A program made the position numbers and the translations under genes. From Caldilineaceae bacterium (GTDB lineage: Bacteria; Chloroflexota; Anaerolineae; Caldilineales; Caldilineaceae): 41,822 nt of DNA. The stretch spans positions 1 through 41,822 of the forward strand of contig JAJEDI010000001.1 in assembly GCA_022821585.1 (NCBI GenBank), read 5' to 3'. The notes under the pieces were generated by a model. The model was given only the letters and a program-made list of their open reading frames with translations. It was not told where the DNA came from and did no database searches. The first letter of the stretch is position 1; each line of letters begins with the position of its first letter. Below are positions 25,748-33,018 of this stretch, piece after piece.

Positions 25748-26700
25748 CAGCGTCCTTCCCTTCCAGTGTAGGTCACGCGTGGATCCAGGAAGGGATAGAT
25801 CAGATCAACCACGAGATTGGCGGCTATCACGAGTAAAGCGCTGAACACTGTTGTGCCGAGGATGACGGGGAAATCCAGACGTTGTATGCCAGTGACAACC
25901 AGATTGCCGAAGCCGGGTATGTTGAAGATACGGTCAAGATAAACAGAACCATGGATGAGTCCGTTCACGATCAGACCCAGTGAGGTAACGACGGGGATGA
26001 GGGCGTTGCGCAAGACATGACGGGTGATGATCAAGATTAAGGTAAGCCCTTTGGCGCGGGCGGTACGCACATAGTCTTCCTGCAAGACTTCCAGTACCCC
26101 TGCTCGCGTCTGGCGGATGACATCCGCCAACGGGTAGGCGGCCAGCAACATGACAGGCAGGACGACAGCGGGCGTGGCGATGCCTTTCCAGGCGGCGGGA
26201 ACGTCCATGATCTTGAGCTGAAGAACAAGTAGAATCAGGAGAAGAGGCGCCAGCACAAATACGGGCACCGAGCGGACCACGAGGGCCAGACTGACGATCA
26301 GATAGTCCAACAGGGTGTTGTGACGGAGCGCAGCCAGGACGCCCAGAGGAATGCCCAGCAAGGCCAGGACAGCCCCGGCCAGAAGCCCCAGTTGCAGCGA
26401 GATTGGCAGCGAACTGGCGAGCAGGCGGTTGACCGGAACTTTCGAAGCGATGGAACGGCCGAGGTCGCCGCGAACGGTCCGGCCCATATAGTCCAGATAT
26501 TGCTCCCAGAAGGGCCGATCCAGTCCCAGGTTGCGTCGCATGCGCGCAAGGTCCTCTGGCCTGAGCCGGTAGAGGTCCTCGCCATATATGATCAGGATTG
26601 GATCGCCGGGCGCATAAAAACCCAGGGTGAAGGTGATCAAAAGCACCACCAGCACAACCGGTATCACGACCGCGAGACGCGAAACAAGGTAGCGGACCAC
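25747..26700 (-). CDS. ABC transporter permease, DppB/OppB type
   Basis: A 317-residue inner-membrane permease. It begins with a hydrophobic span (LVSRLAVVIPVVLVVLLITF) followed by the periplasmic loop with APGDP typical of DppB. The EAA-type loop is YVRTARAKGLTLILIITRHVLRNALIPV. The C-terminus has FNIPGFGNLVVTGIQRLDFPVI. The start is GTG 26700 with AGGAG about twelve bases upstream. It forms a pair with the next gene and lies 114 bp after the binding-protein gene, with a hairpin in that gap. Confidence 0.93.
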   Translation of the reverse strand: MVRYLVSRLAVVIPVVLVVLLITFTLGFYAPGDPILIIYGEDLYRLRPEDLARMRRNLGLDRPFWEQYLDYMGRTVRGDLGRSIASKVPVNRLLASSLPISLQLGLLAGAVLALLGIPLGVLAALRHNTLLDYLIVSLALVVRSVPVFVLAPLLLILLVLQLKIMDVPAAWKGIATPAVVLPVMLLAAYPLADVIRQTRAGVLEVLQEDYVRTARAKGLTLILIITRHVLRNALIPVVTSLGLIVNGLIHGSVYLDRIFNIPGFGNLVVTGIQRLDFPVILGTTVFSALLVIAANLVVDLIYPFLDPRVTYTGREGR

Positions 26701-26770
26701 TATGCTTTGTGACTCCTGAGCGAGGGAGCTGAAACGATGAGGAGCGATGCGCTTCGACTCAAGTTGCGCG

Positions 26771-26801
26771 GGTCAGGGCAGACGGTCAATCTGCCCTGAC
26801 C
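26771..26801 (-). promoter_or_regulatory. Processing or attenuation hairpin between binding-protein and permease genes
   Basis: A perfect 12-bp inverted repeat, GGTCAGGGCAGA and TCTGCCCTGACC, with a 7-nt loop, lies 13 bases after the binding-protein stop codon. No T-run follows on the minus strand, so it probably allows read-through while protecting the upstream mRNA, as known for malE-malF. Confidence 0.6.
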
Positions 26802-26814
26802 GGACGATTCGTCA

Positions 26815-28482
26815 TCACTTCTCAATCGTCATCATCGGTTCGACCCATGGGAGAAAGTAGTATGCAGGCCCGATGAAGACGTTCTTCGCCCAGGGTTGCG
26901 CCACGGCAACTTCGCGTGCCAGCTCGACAGGACGGTGGTTGGTATAGAGAGGGATGAGCATGGCATCAGCAAGGAACAGATCCTCGGCCTCGCGAAGCGT
27001 CGGACAGAACTCAGGATCTTCTCGGCTCATCGCCAGAGCCTTCTCGATAAGCTCGTCAACTCGTTCGTTCTTGTAGCCGCCCATGAAATGTGAGGCCGCA
27101 GGGCTGTTCGAGTGGTATGTGTTCCTGGCCAACACGGCGGAATCAGTGGGACTCGCGCCGGTGCTCTGGCGTTCGATGGCTATTAGTCTCTCTTCATCAC
27201 CATAGCCCGAAGGCTGCTCCTTGATCTCCACGTCGGTGATGCCCAGGTGAACCCGCCAAGCTTCCTGCATGATCTGCAAACTCTTAATGTTTACAGGGTC
27301 GGTGCCGTTGGGCGTCATCCGAATCTTGGGCACCTGGTCCCCGGTCTTGAACCTGGACTTGGCCAGGTACTCCTTGGCCAGATCGACATTGAACTCGGTG
27401 TAGCTGGCCGTGGCCGGATCATGGCATTGGAAGCCCTCTACGAGACCTGGCGCAGGCCAGACCCATTTCGTACCCTGTCCGGCCACTTCAACCATGGTTT
27501 CAAAGTCGATGGCGTGGAGAAGGGCCTTGCGCAGGTTGACGTCATCTACAGGTTCCACGTTGGCCTTGAACGAGGCGTAGGCAAAACTCGTCGTACGCAC
27601 CGTCACTGTGTATCCCCCGATTCTCTCCAGCGTATCTTTGGCCACTTTGCGGTCGCCGAACCAACCTACGTCAATCTGACCGTTCTCCATAGCTATGCCC
27701 ATCGCCATCTGGTCTTGGTACGCTTGCATGACGATTTTGGTGATCACCGGCTCGTCACCCCACCAGTTGGGATTCGGGGTGAACACGGCCTGTAGACCAG
27801 TGGGATGGACCTCGGTAATCTGGTAAGGGCCGTTGACAAGCGGGTTCGGTTTCAAGAAGTAGTCGGGATCCCCTTCGGCATCCTCGACGTTGAAGACCCC
27901 GCAATACAACTGACTCAGGGAAAATGGGAGCAGACGATCGGTGGCCGTAAGATGTACTTCCAAGGTGCTCTCGTCCGTCACAACCAGACCCTCAATCTCG
28001 TCGACCTCGCCATCGGCCGCTGCATCAAATCCCACGACCCCGTTAAGGAAGAGACTGGCGAGCCCCCCTTCGACCCATGCGTTGGCCGGATCAGTCTGCC
28101 ACTCCCAAGCTGCCTTGATCTGGCCGGCGGTCACTGGCGAGCCATCGGACCAGACGGCACGGGGGTCGATGTGCAACGTGTAGAGCGTGGCGTCGTCATT
28201 GACTTCGTAGCTCGAGACGAGGTAAGGGGCCACTGTACCGTCCGGGAGAGCCTTGAAGGGCATGGCGTACTGAAGCGCTCCCATTATGACCCCAAACCCG
28301 ACGTCCATGGGTCCAAAATGCCGGGCGGCGCCGGAACCGGTCATCGCCAGATGCAAGGTCTGCTCGTCCGCTTCGGCAGCAGTGTCCTGCATGACGGGCT
28401 GCGGGACGCAAGCGGCAACAGCTACGCCGGCCGCGCCTGCGGCTAAACCGCTGAGAAATGTACGTCTTGAAATCCTGGTCAT
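26815..28482 (-). CDS. ABC transporter substrate-binding protein, family 5 (oligopeptide type), Tat lipoprotein
   Basis: A 555-residue SBP_bac_5 protein. The N-terminus has a twin-arginine motif (SRRTFLSG, residues 5-12) running into AVAAC with C25 as the lipidation site, so it is exported folded and anchored. Family segments include AVWSDGSPVTAGQIKAAWEW, VHLTATDRLLPF, NPLVNGPYQITE and LRKALLHAIDFETMVE. ATG 28482 has AAAGGAG eight bases upstream; the frame extends to 28584 without support. It feeds the two permeases downstream. Family 5 members bind peptides, nickel, opines and oligosaccharides. Confidence 0.92.
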   Translation of the reverse strand: MTRISRRTFLSGLAAGAAGVAVAACVPQPVMQDTAAEADEQTLHLAMTGSGAARHFGPMDVGFGVIMGALQYAMPFKALPDGTVAPYLVSSYEVNDDATLYTLHIDPRAVWSDGSPVTAGQIKAAWEWQTDPANAWVEGGLASLFLNGVVGFDAAADGEVDEIEGLVVTDESTLEVHLTATDRLLPFSLSQLYCGVFNVEDAEGDPDYFLKPNPLVNGPYQITEVHPTGLQAVFTPNPNWWGDEPVITKIVMQAYQDQMAMGIAMENGQIDVGWFGDRKVAKDTLERIGGYTVTVRTTSFAYASFKANVEPVDDVNLRKALLHAIDFETMVEVAGQGTKWVWPAPGLVEGFQCHDPATASYTEFNVDLAKEYLAKSRFKTGDQVPKIRMTPNGTDPVNIKSLQIMQEAWRVHLGITDVEIKEQPSGYGDEERLIAIERQSTGASPTDSAVLARNTYHSNSPAASHFMGGYKNERVDELIEKALAMSREDPEFCPTLREAEDLFLADAMLIPLYTNHRPVELAREVAVAQPWAKNVFIGPAYYFLPWVEPMMTIEK

Positions 28483-28652
28483 TTCTTGTTCTCCTTTGAG
28501 CTGAATTCGGGGCAAGACCCCTTCAATCCGGGCATATCGGAGAGAGTCGTCTGTGCGCAACATCCAGGAACATTGGGCCTGCATAATACATCAAGAGCAC
28601 GCGCCTTCAGCTTTCCGTCTTCAATGCCTCCTTTCTCTTGTATGTGCGCCTT

Positions 28653-29438
28653 TCAGGACACGCGAACCACTTGATTCTGAGTGTCATAGCGCACGAACTT
28701 GGAATAGTGATTCACCTCGATACCGTCCCCCACCGGCGTCGGCACGCGCACGACAAACTCTGCCCAGTCGGGGCTGTTGAATGCGATGAATGCCAGCTCC
28801 AACCCGACGATCAGGTCGTCAGGATCACGTGAGAAATCGGGCATGATGACCGGCCCGGTGTCGGTCTGGTAAATATGGTCCCGCTCACTGGCGTTCATCG
28901 TTTTGATCGGAAACTCAAGTGTGGCCGTATACCTTCCTTCTTCGATAACCGTTCGTCCAACAAGCGGAGACCCCCCTGAGTCCAGAGTTGCATCAACAAT
29001 GGCGGCGGCAGTTTCCAATAGCTCTCCCTCCACCCGACGGATGTCCAGCCGCAATCCGTCGAAGGCGTCGGCCACGTTGCCCACCTGTCGCTCCGGCTGC
29101 ATGCCGCGCGAAGGTGGGTAGAAGGGCACACCTTTGTTGGCAACATCGTAGGTCTTGACTATCAGAAAACGATCTTGGGAGAAAATGGGAAGGAAGTCGG
29201 CGTTAGGATGGAGCCATATGTCCCGCTCTACACCTACCCGCTCGGTCTTGCAGCTTGCACCGGCCACGAAGGTCTGCCCCGCGCCCGTTTCCTTGTCAAC
29301 GATATCGCAAACACATTCAAGCAGAATGCGGGCGTTATTCAGTGAGGAGGGAGGCGGGTGCGAAGCCGTAGGGGCCGGCCTCTTCTGGTAGTCGTTTCGA
29401 AAGGTGAGAAAGGAGCGAGCGAAGTCGACCGTATGCAT
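28653..29438 (-). CDS. Unrecognised conserved-looking protein, first gene of the GH116 operon
   Basis: A 261-residue soluble protein that I do not recognise. There is no signal peptide, membrane span or obvious catalytic motif. Composition is normal, with alternating hydrophobic and polar residues suggesting beta-rich structure in the C-terminal half (around 170-261). It holds three cysteines within CVCDIVDKETGAGQTFVAGASC (44-65). The start at 29438 is supported by GGAG seven bases upstream; the frame extends to 29510 without a ribosome site. It is followed after 170 bp by the binding-protein gene and lies just behind a strong promoter, so its role is probably tied to uptake or breakdown of the same substrate. 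Confidence 0.75.
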   Translation of the reverse strand: MHTVDFARSFLTFRNDYQKRPAPTASHPPPSSLNNARILLECVCDIVDKETGAGQTFVAGASCKTERVGVERDIWLHPNADFLPIFSQDRFLIVKTYDVANKGVPFYPPSRGMQPERQVGNVADAFDGLRLDIRRVEGELLETAAAIVDATLDSGGSPLVGRTVIEEGRYTATLEFPIKTMNASERDHIYQTDTGPVIMPDFSRDPDDLIVGLELAFIAFNSPDWAEFVVRVPTPVGDGIEVNHYSKFVRYDTQNQVVRVS

Positions 29439-29518
29439 GGCAATCTCCGCGAAAATAGCAGTGCGAGGCCTGATAGGTCTTGGCTGAGGGTGAAGAGAAT
29501 GACTATTCAATGATATTC

Positions 29519-29547
29519 AATATAGTGCATCCCAAATGTACTGTCAA
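29519..29547 (-). promoter_or_regulatory. Near-consensus sigma70 promoter of the GH116/ABC operon
   Basis: Read on the minus strand: TTGACA (29547-29542), exactly 17 bp, then TATATT (29524-29519). Transcription would begin near 29511, about 70 bases before the ATG at 29438. A repeated TTGAAT/TTGAATA motif overlaps the start site and may bind a regulator. Confidence 0.75.
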
Positions 29548-29586
29548 TGAGCTTTTTTCGCTGTGTTCAAGCGGGAATGCCCGTGC

Positions 29587-29592
29587 TATAAT
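29587..29592 (+). promoter_or_regulatory. -10 box (TATAAT) for the Gfo/Idh-MFS genes
   Basis: A perfect TATAAT with no good -35 at 16-18 bp, which suggests activator dependence or an extended element. It lies about 40 bases from the divergent promoter and 77 bases before the ATG at 29669. Confidence 0.55.
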
Positions 29593-29616
29593 TGCGCAAA
29601 CCATACCACGGTGACA

Positions 29617-29635
29617 GTTGACATAATGTGTCAAC
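29617..29635. promoter_or_regulatory. Operator-like palindrome
   Basis: GTTGACATAATGTGTCAAC, with 7-bp perfect arms and a 5-bp centre. It lies downstream of the TATAAT box and upstream of the Gfo/Idh ribosome site, a typical repressor roadblock position. The left arm also contains TTGACA, so it may double as a -35. No regulator gene is adjacent. Confidence 0.65.
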
Positions 29636-29668
29636 CTCTGCATACGCCCCCCGAAAGGACCAAACAAA

Positions 29669-30799
29669 ATGACACTGCGAGCCGGAATCGTAGGGTGCGG
29701 CGGCATCAGCCGTGCCCACGCCTCAGCCTACGCAAACCTCGAAGGCGTCACCCTCACCGCCCTCTGCGACATCAACCCCGACGCGCTCAACGCCCGCGCC
29801 GGTGAACACGATGTCTCCGCCCGCTACACCGACTACGAAGAAATGTTCCGGCAGGAGGACCTCGACCTCGTCAGCGTATGCACGCATGCTCCCCTGCACG
29901 GACCCGTCGCCATCGCCGCTGCCCGCCATGGCATTAACGTCCTCAGCGAAAAGCCCCTCTCCGTCGACCTGCAGACCGCCGACAAAATGGTCGCCGCCTG
30001 CCGCCAGGCCGGCGTCCGCCTCGCCGTCAGCCACCAGTTCGCCTTCACCCCGCCCTTCCAGGAAGCCAAAGCATGGGTCGACGCCGGACGCATCGGCGAA
30101 TTCCGCTCCGTCCGCGAAATCGGAAAAGGACGCCCGGCCGGCTTTGAGCTTATGGAAATGGGCGTCCACTACTTCGACGAAATGGACCTCTTCCTCGACG
30201 GCATCGATTGGATCCACGCCCAGATCACCTACGAAGGCCGCGAAGTCGACGTCGGCGACATCATGACCAGCGCCGAGCTATGCACAACCGACCGCCGCGA
30301 CAACGGCATCGTCGCCGGCGATACGATGTTAATCCACATCAAAGGCAAGAACGGCGCCTCCGGCATCATGGAGCTCTATCGCCGCCCCCACATGCAGGGC
30401 TGGATGATGGGCCCCCATTTCCTCGGATCCGAGGGCCAATTGATGATCAGGCCCAATCCCGACACCTTCGCCGACGAGCTGTGGCACTGCCCGTTCGACA
30501 TCTCCTTCCCGAGCCATACGCCCGAGTGGAAAAAGGTCCCAATCGACCCCGAACGCTTCAGAATCGGCGATCAGCTTTGGCAGCGGCGCCAGTCGATCTG
30601 GAGCGTCCGCGACATGGTCGACGCCATCCGCGCAGACCGCCAGCCGCGACTGGGCGGTACCGCCGCACTGACCTCCCTCGAATGTGTCTTCGCAGTCTAC
30701 GAGTCCCACTTCACCGGCACCCGCGCCACCCTGCCCCTCAAAGAACGCCGCCATCCGCTCGTCAGACGGCTTGAGGCAAACTCAGGAAACGGCGAGTAA
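29669..30799 (+). CDS. Gfo/Idh/MocA family oxidoreductase
   Basis: A 376-residue NAD(P)-dependent sugar/inositol dehydrogenase-like enzyme. The Rossmann motif is GIVGCGGISRAH (6-17), with DINPD at the end of the second strand. The family signature EKPLSVDLQTADKMV begins at 94 with the catalytic-region Lys. The C-terminal domain contains MGVHYFDEMDLFL, with the usual His. It probably oxidises or reduces a sugar or sugar-derived polyol. AAAGGA lies ten bases before the ATG. The coding sequence is rich in C-ending codons, like the other plus-strand genes up to 35416. The MFS gene follows 48 bp later. Confidence 0.92.
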   Translation: MTLRAGIVGCGGISRAHASAYANLEGVTLTALCDINPDALNARAGEHDVSARYTDYEEMFRQEDLDLVSVCTHAPLHGPVAIAAARHGINVLSEKPLSVDLQTADKMVAACRQAGVRLAVSHQFAFTPPFQEAKAWVDAGRIGEFRSVREIGKGRPAGFELMEMGVHYFDEMDLFLDGIDWIHAQITYEGREVDVGDIMTSAELCTTDRRDNGIVAGDTMLIHIKGKNGASGIMELYRRPHMQGWMMGPHFLGSEGQLMIRPNPDTFADELWHCPFDISFPSHTPEWKKVPIDPERFRIGDQLWQRRQSIWSVRDMVDAIRADRQPRLGGTAALTSLECVFAVYESHFTGTRATLPLKERRHPLVRRLEANSGNGE

Positions 30800-30847
30800 T
30801 GAACGTCGCTGATTCTCACAGATCCTCGCCGTAGTCCGGATAGTCGG

Positions 30848-32101
30848 TTGACTCCCCGATTCTTCTACGGCTGGTGGATCGTGGCCGCCGCGGTCCTCCT
30901 TCAATTCGTCTTTCTCTCCGTTAGCCAGTCCACTGTAAGCGTTTTCCTGCGCCCCGTCGTCGAGGAACTGGGCTGGCAGGTCTGGCAATTTACGCTTGGA
31001 TCATCGCTGTCTGTCCTCGCCGGCGCTCTCTCAGGCGTAGTTGTCGGCCGCATCCTGGACCAGCGCGGACCTCGTATACCCGTCTTCGCCGGTGCCCTGG
31101 TTTCGGCCATCTGTCTCTGGAGTTTGGGCAGACAGTCAAGCCTGTGGCTCTTCTGGACACTGCACCTCGTCGCCGGCTTCATCGGTTGGACGCTCTTCAG
31201 CCCCCTTGTTGTCAACACTACCATCAACAAGTGGTTCGTCCGCCGCAGGGGCTGGGCGCTCGCCATCGGCTCCAGCGGCATCTCGTTCGGCGGCCTCGTC
31301 GCACCGTTCGCCATGACCCTCGTCGTCGACTCGCTCGGCTGGCGCAATGGCTACCTTGTCCAGGCACTCTTCGTCCTCGCCGTCGTCGCGCCCATCGCCC
31401 TCATCATGCGCCGCACCCCGGAAGACGCCGGCCTGCGCCCCGACGGAGAGCCTGCTCCAACCGAGACCCAAGACGCTACATCTCACGAAGAGGAACCCCG
31501 CTCCTACACCAGCCGCCAGGCCCTCCGTACACCTGGCTTCTGGCTGCTCCTGCTCGGCTACAGCATGAACCAGGCCGCACTCGCCTCCGTGCTCGCCCAC
31601 GCCGTTCCCTTCGCCACCGACGCCTCCTTTACCCGCAGGATGGCCGCCCTCGCCCTCGCCGTGAACGGGCTGGGCAACCTGCTCTCCAAGGCCGTCTGGG
31701 GGTACTGCCTTCAGCGCTATCCTCCCCGGGCGCTCGCCGTGGCCGCATTCTCGCTGGGAGGCACAGGCGTTGCCCTCATGCTGCTCTCCGCCGCCACCGC
31801 CCAATCGGCCTTCCTCTTCGCCGGCTTCTTCCTCTACGGATTCGGCTTCGGAGGAACGATTCCAATCAGCGAGTCCCTCTGGGTCACCTACTTCGGCCGC
31901 GCCCACATCGGCGCCGTCCGCGGCGTCGCCCAACCCCTGACCGTCATCGGCCCCACAGTCGCCCCTGTCCTCGTCGGCGTGGCCTACGATTTGCAAGGAA
32001 CCTACCAACTCGGCTTCCTCGGCATCATCGCCATCTACCTCCTCGCCGCCGTCCTCGTAGCTGTCTCCCGCCCCCCAAGAATAGAGTCGACTCAACCCTA
32101 A
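30848..32101 (+). CDS. MFS transporter (oxalate/formate antiporter-like)
   Basis: A 417-residue, 12-span major facilitator. The first helix (FYGWWIVAAAVLLQFVFLSV) and the loop NKWFVRRRGWALAIGSSGISFGG fit the OFA/monocarboxylate type of MFS carriers. A hydrophilic central loop lies near residues 200-225. No ATG is available: the frame is closed by TGA at 30800, and TTG 30848 with a GGA site eight bases upstream is the best start. It probably moves an organic or sugar acid linked to the Gfo/Idh enzyme encoded just before it. Confidence 0.88.
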   Translation: MTPRFFYGWWIVAAAVLLQFVFLSVSQSTVSVFLRPVVEELGWQVWQFTLGSSLSVLAGALSGVVVGRILDQRGPRIPVFAGALVSAICLWSLGRQSSLWLFWTLHLVAGFIGWTLFSPLVVNTTINKWFVRRRGWALAIGSSGISFGGLVAPFAMTLVVDSLGWRNGYLVQALFVLAVVAPIALIMRRTPEDAGLRPDGEPAPTETQDATSHEEEPRSYTSRQALRTPGFWLLLLGYSMNQAALASVLAHAVPFATDASFTRRMAALALAVNGLGNLLSKAVWGYCLQRYPPRALAVAAFSLGGTGVALMLLSAATAQSAFLFAGFFLYGFGFGGTIPISESLWVTYFGRAHIGAVRGVAQPLTVIGPTVAPVLVGVAYDLQGTYQLGFLGIIAIYLLAAVLVAVSRPPRIESTQP

Positions 32102-32165
32102 TCACCGTCAGCAGATTCGCCTTCTCCGACCACCGGCAACTAACTGCTAACTACTGACTACTGCA

Positions 32166-32250
32166 GTTCTGGGCGGTCGGGCCTATTCGGCCCTCCCTTG
32201 TGCGGGGGCTCCCCCCCCGCAACGCCCCCTCTCCTACAACATGCCTCGCC
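32166..32250 (-). repeat. R1 dispersed repeat, hairpin-end fragment (copy B)
   Basis: About 80 bp nearly identical to the hairpin end of copy C (40515-40600): the GGGCC-TATTC-GGCCC hairpin, then a G-run/C-run stem. After the shared ACAACATGCCTCGCC the sequence diverges, so the 230-bp body is missing. The stem still pairs although bases differ between copies. Confidence 0.8.
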
Positions 32251-32445
32251 ACCTATGCGCCGCGGTTCCAGCATATTCCTCAGCGACCGGGTGCCCCCTC
32301 CCCGGTCCCGCACCATTGACCTCTCGCGAGCCAACAGAAGTCCAACTGCCAACCCCATCACAATCAAATACGCACGACAGCAATCCAGAGAATCCGGATT
32401 CTTAATCCTGCCAATCCTGATTCAGACAAGAAGCGCCCCACTCAA
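32251..32445. other. AATCC-rich intergenic stretch
   Basis: It contains a perfect 14-bp palindrome AGAATCCGGATTCT (32389-32402) and at least four scattered AATCC motifs up to about 32420. I see no gene. It joins the R1 fragment and the R2 copy into a 590-bp repeat patch. Confidence 0.6.
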
Positions 32446-32612
32446 CGTAGGGGCACCCCTTGTGGGTGCCCTCGTACAAACGCCCAAACTGAACCGCGCC
32501 TCCCGGCGGCCCGCAGCACGTCAGAGACCCGTTCTTCGCAGCCCTCCGCGGATAAAATGAAGTTCTTCGCGACCCTTCGCGTCCCTTCGCGTCCCTTCGC
32601 GGATAAACTGTA
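32446..32612 (+). repeat. R2 composite repeat, copy 1
   Basis: It begins with a hairpin GGGCACCC-CTTGT-GGGTGCCC (32451-32471) and ends in a run of CCCTTCGCGT units (almost three perfect copies at 32573-32602) followed by GGATAAACTG. A degenerate half-unit CTTCGCAGCCCTCCGCGGATAA precedes it. The same order of elements recurs at 35457-35617. Confidence 0.75.
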
Positions 32613-32692
32613 TCTTTGTTCGTTTTTCGGCTATGATAAAGCGATCTCAAGAACCGTGCGCGGCGCGATTCTTCATAACATAGACCAAGACC

Positions 32693-32998
32693 ATGCCTGA
32701 CCCCCAGAGCGGTCTGCTGCTACGCATCTCGGACGAGGACAACGTCTTCGTACTGCTTCGCAGCGTAAACGCAGGCACCCGTTTACAACTTGGCGAACAT
32801 ACCGTCGTAGTCGAGAACTCCCTCGAACTGGGACACAAGATAGCCGCCCGTAACATCACCGCCGGCGAAAAGGTCGTCAAGTACGGCGCACCCATCGGCT
32901 CAGCCACGCGCGACATTCGCGCCGGCGAGCATGTCCACCTGCACAATATCAAGAGCGACTACATTCCCACCTACACGCTGAATTCGGGGACAGAGTGA
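32693..32998 (+). CDS. UxaA-family dehydratase small subunit (SAF domain)
   Basis: A 101-residue SAF-domain protein corresponding to the N-terminal part of altronate dehydratase. NITAGEKVVKYGAPIGSATRDIRAGEHVHLHNIKSDY (54-90) is the core of the family. In split enzymes such as sulfolactate sulfo-lyase or some altronate dehydratases this chain is a separate small subunit. It lies 20 bp upstream of the large-subunit gene on the same strand. The ribosome site is weak, so the start is by homology. The complex would remove water (or sulfite) from an acidic sugar or hydroxy acid. Confidence 0.88.
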   Translation: MPDPQSGLLLRISDEDNVFVLLRSVNAGTRLQLGEHTVVVENSLELGHKIAARNITAGEKVVKYGAPIGSATRDIRAGEHVHLHNIKSDYIPTYTLNSGTE

Positions 32999-33018
32999 AC
33001 CGGTAGAGGAGCGACTGT

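Noticed and set aside
31136..32157. Open frames of over 300 codons on both strands across the MFS gene
   Set aside because: Compositions are extreme (Glu/Gly-rich or Arg/Pro-rich). The MFS frame has proper membrane helices and explains the region.
32531..32602. CRISPR-like short repeats (CCCTTCGCGT)
   Set aside because: Units are only 10 bp and directly adjacent, with no spacers. This is a simple tandem repeat inside R2.
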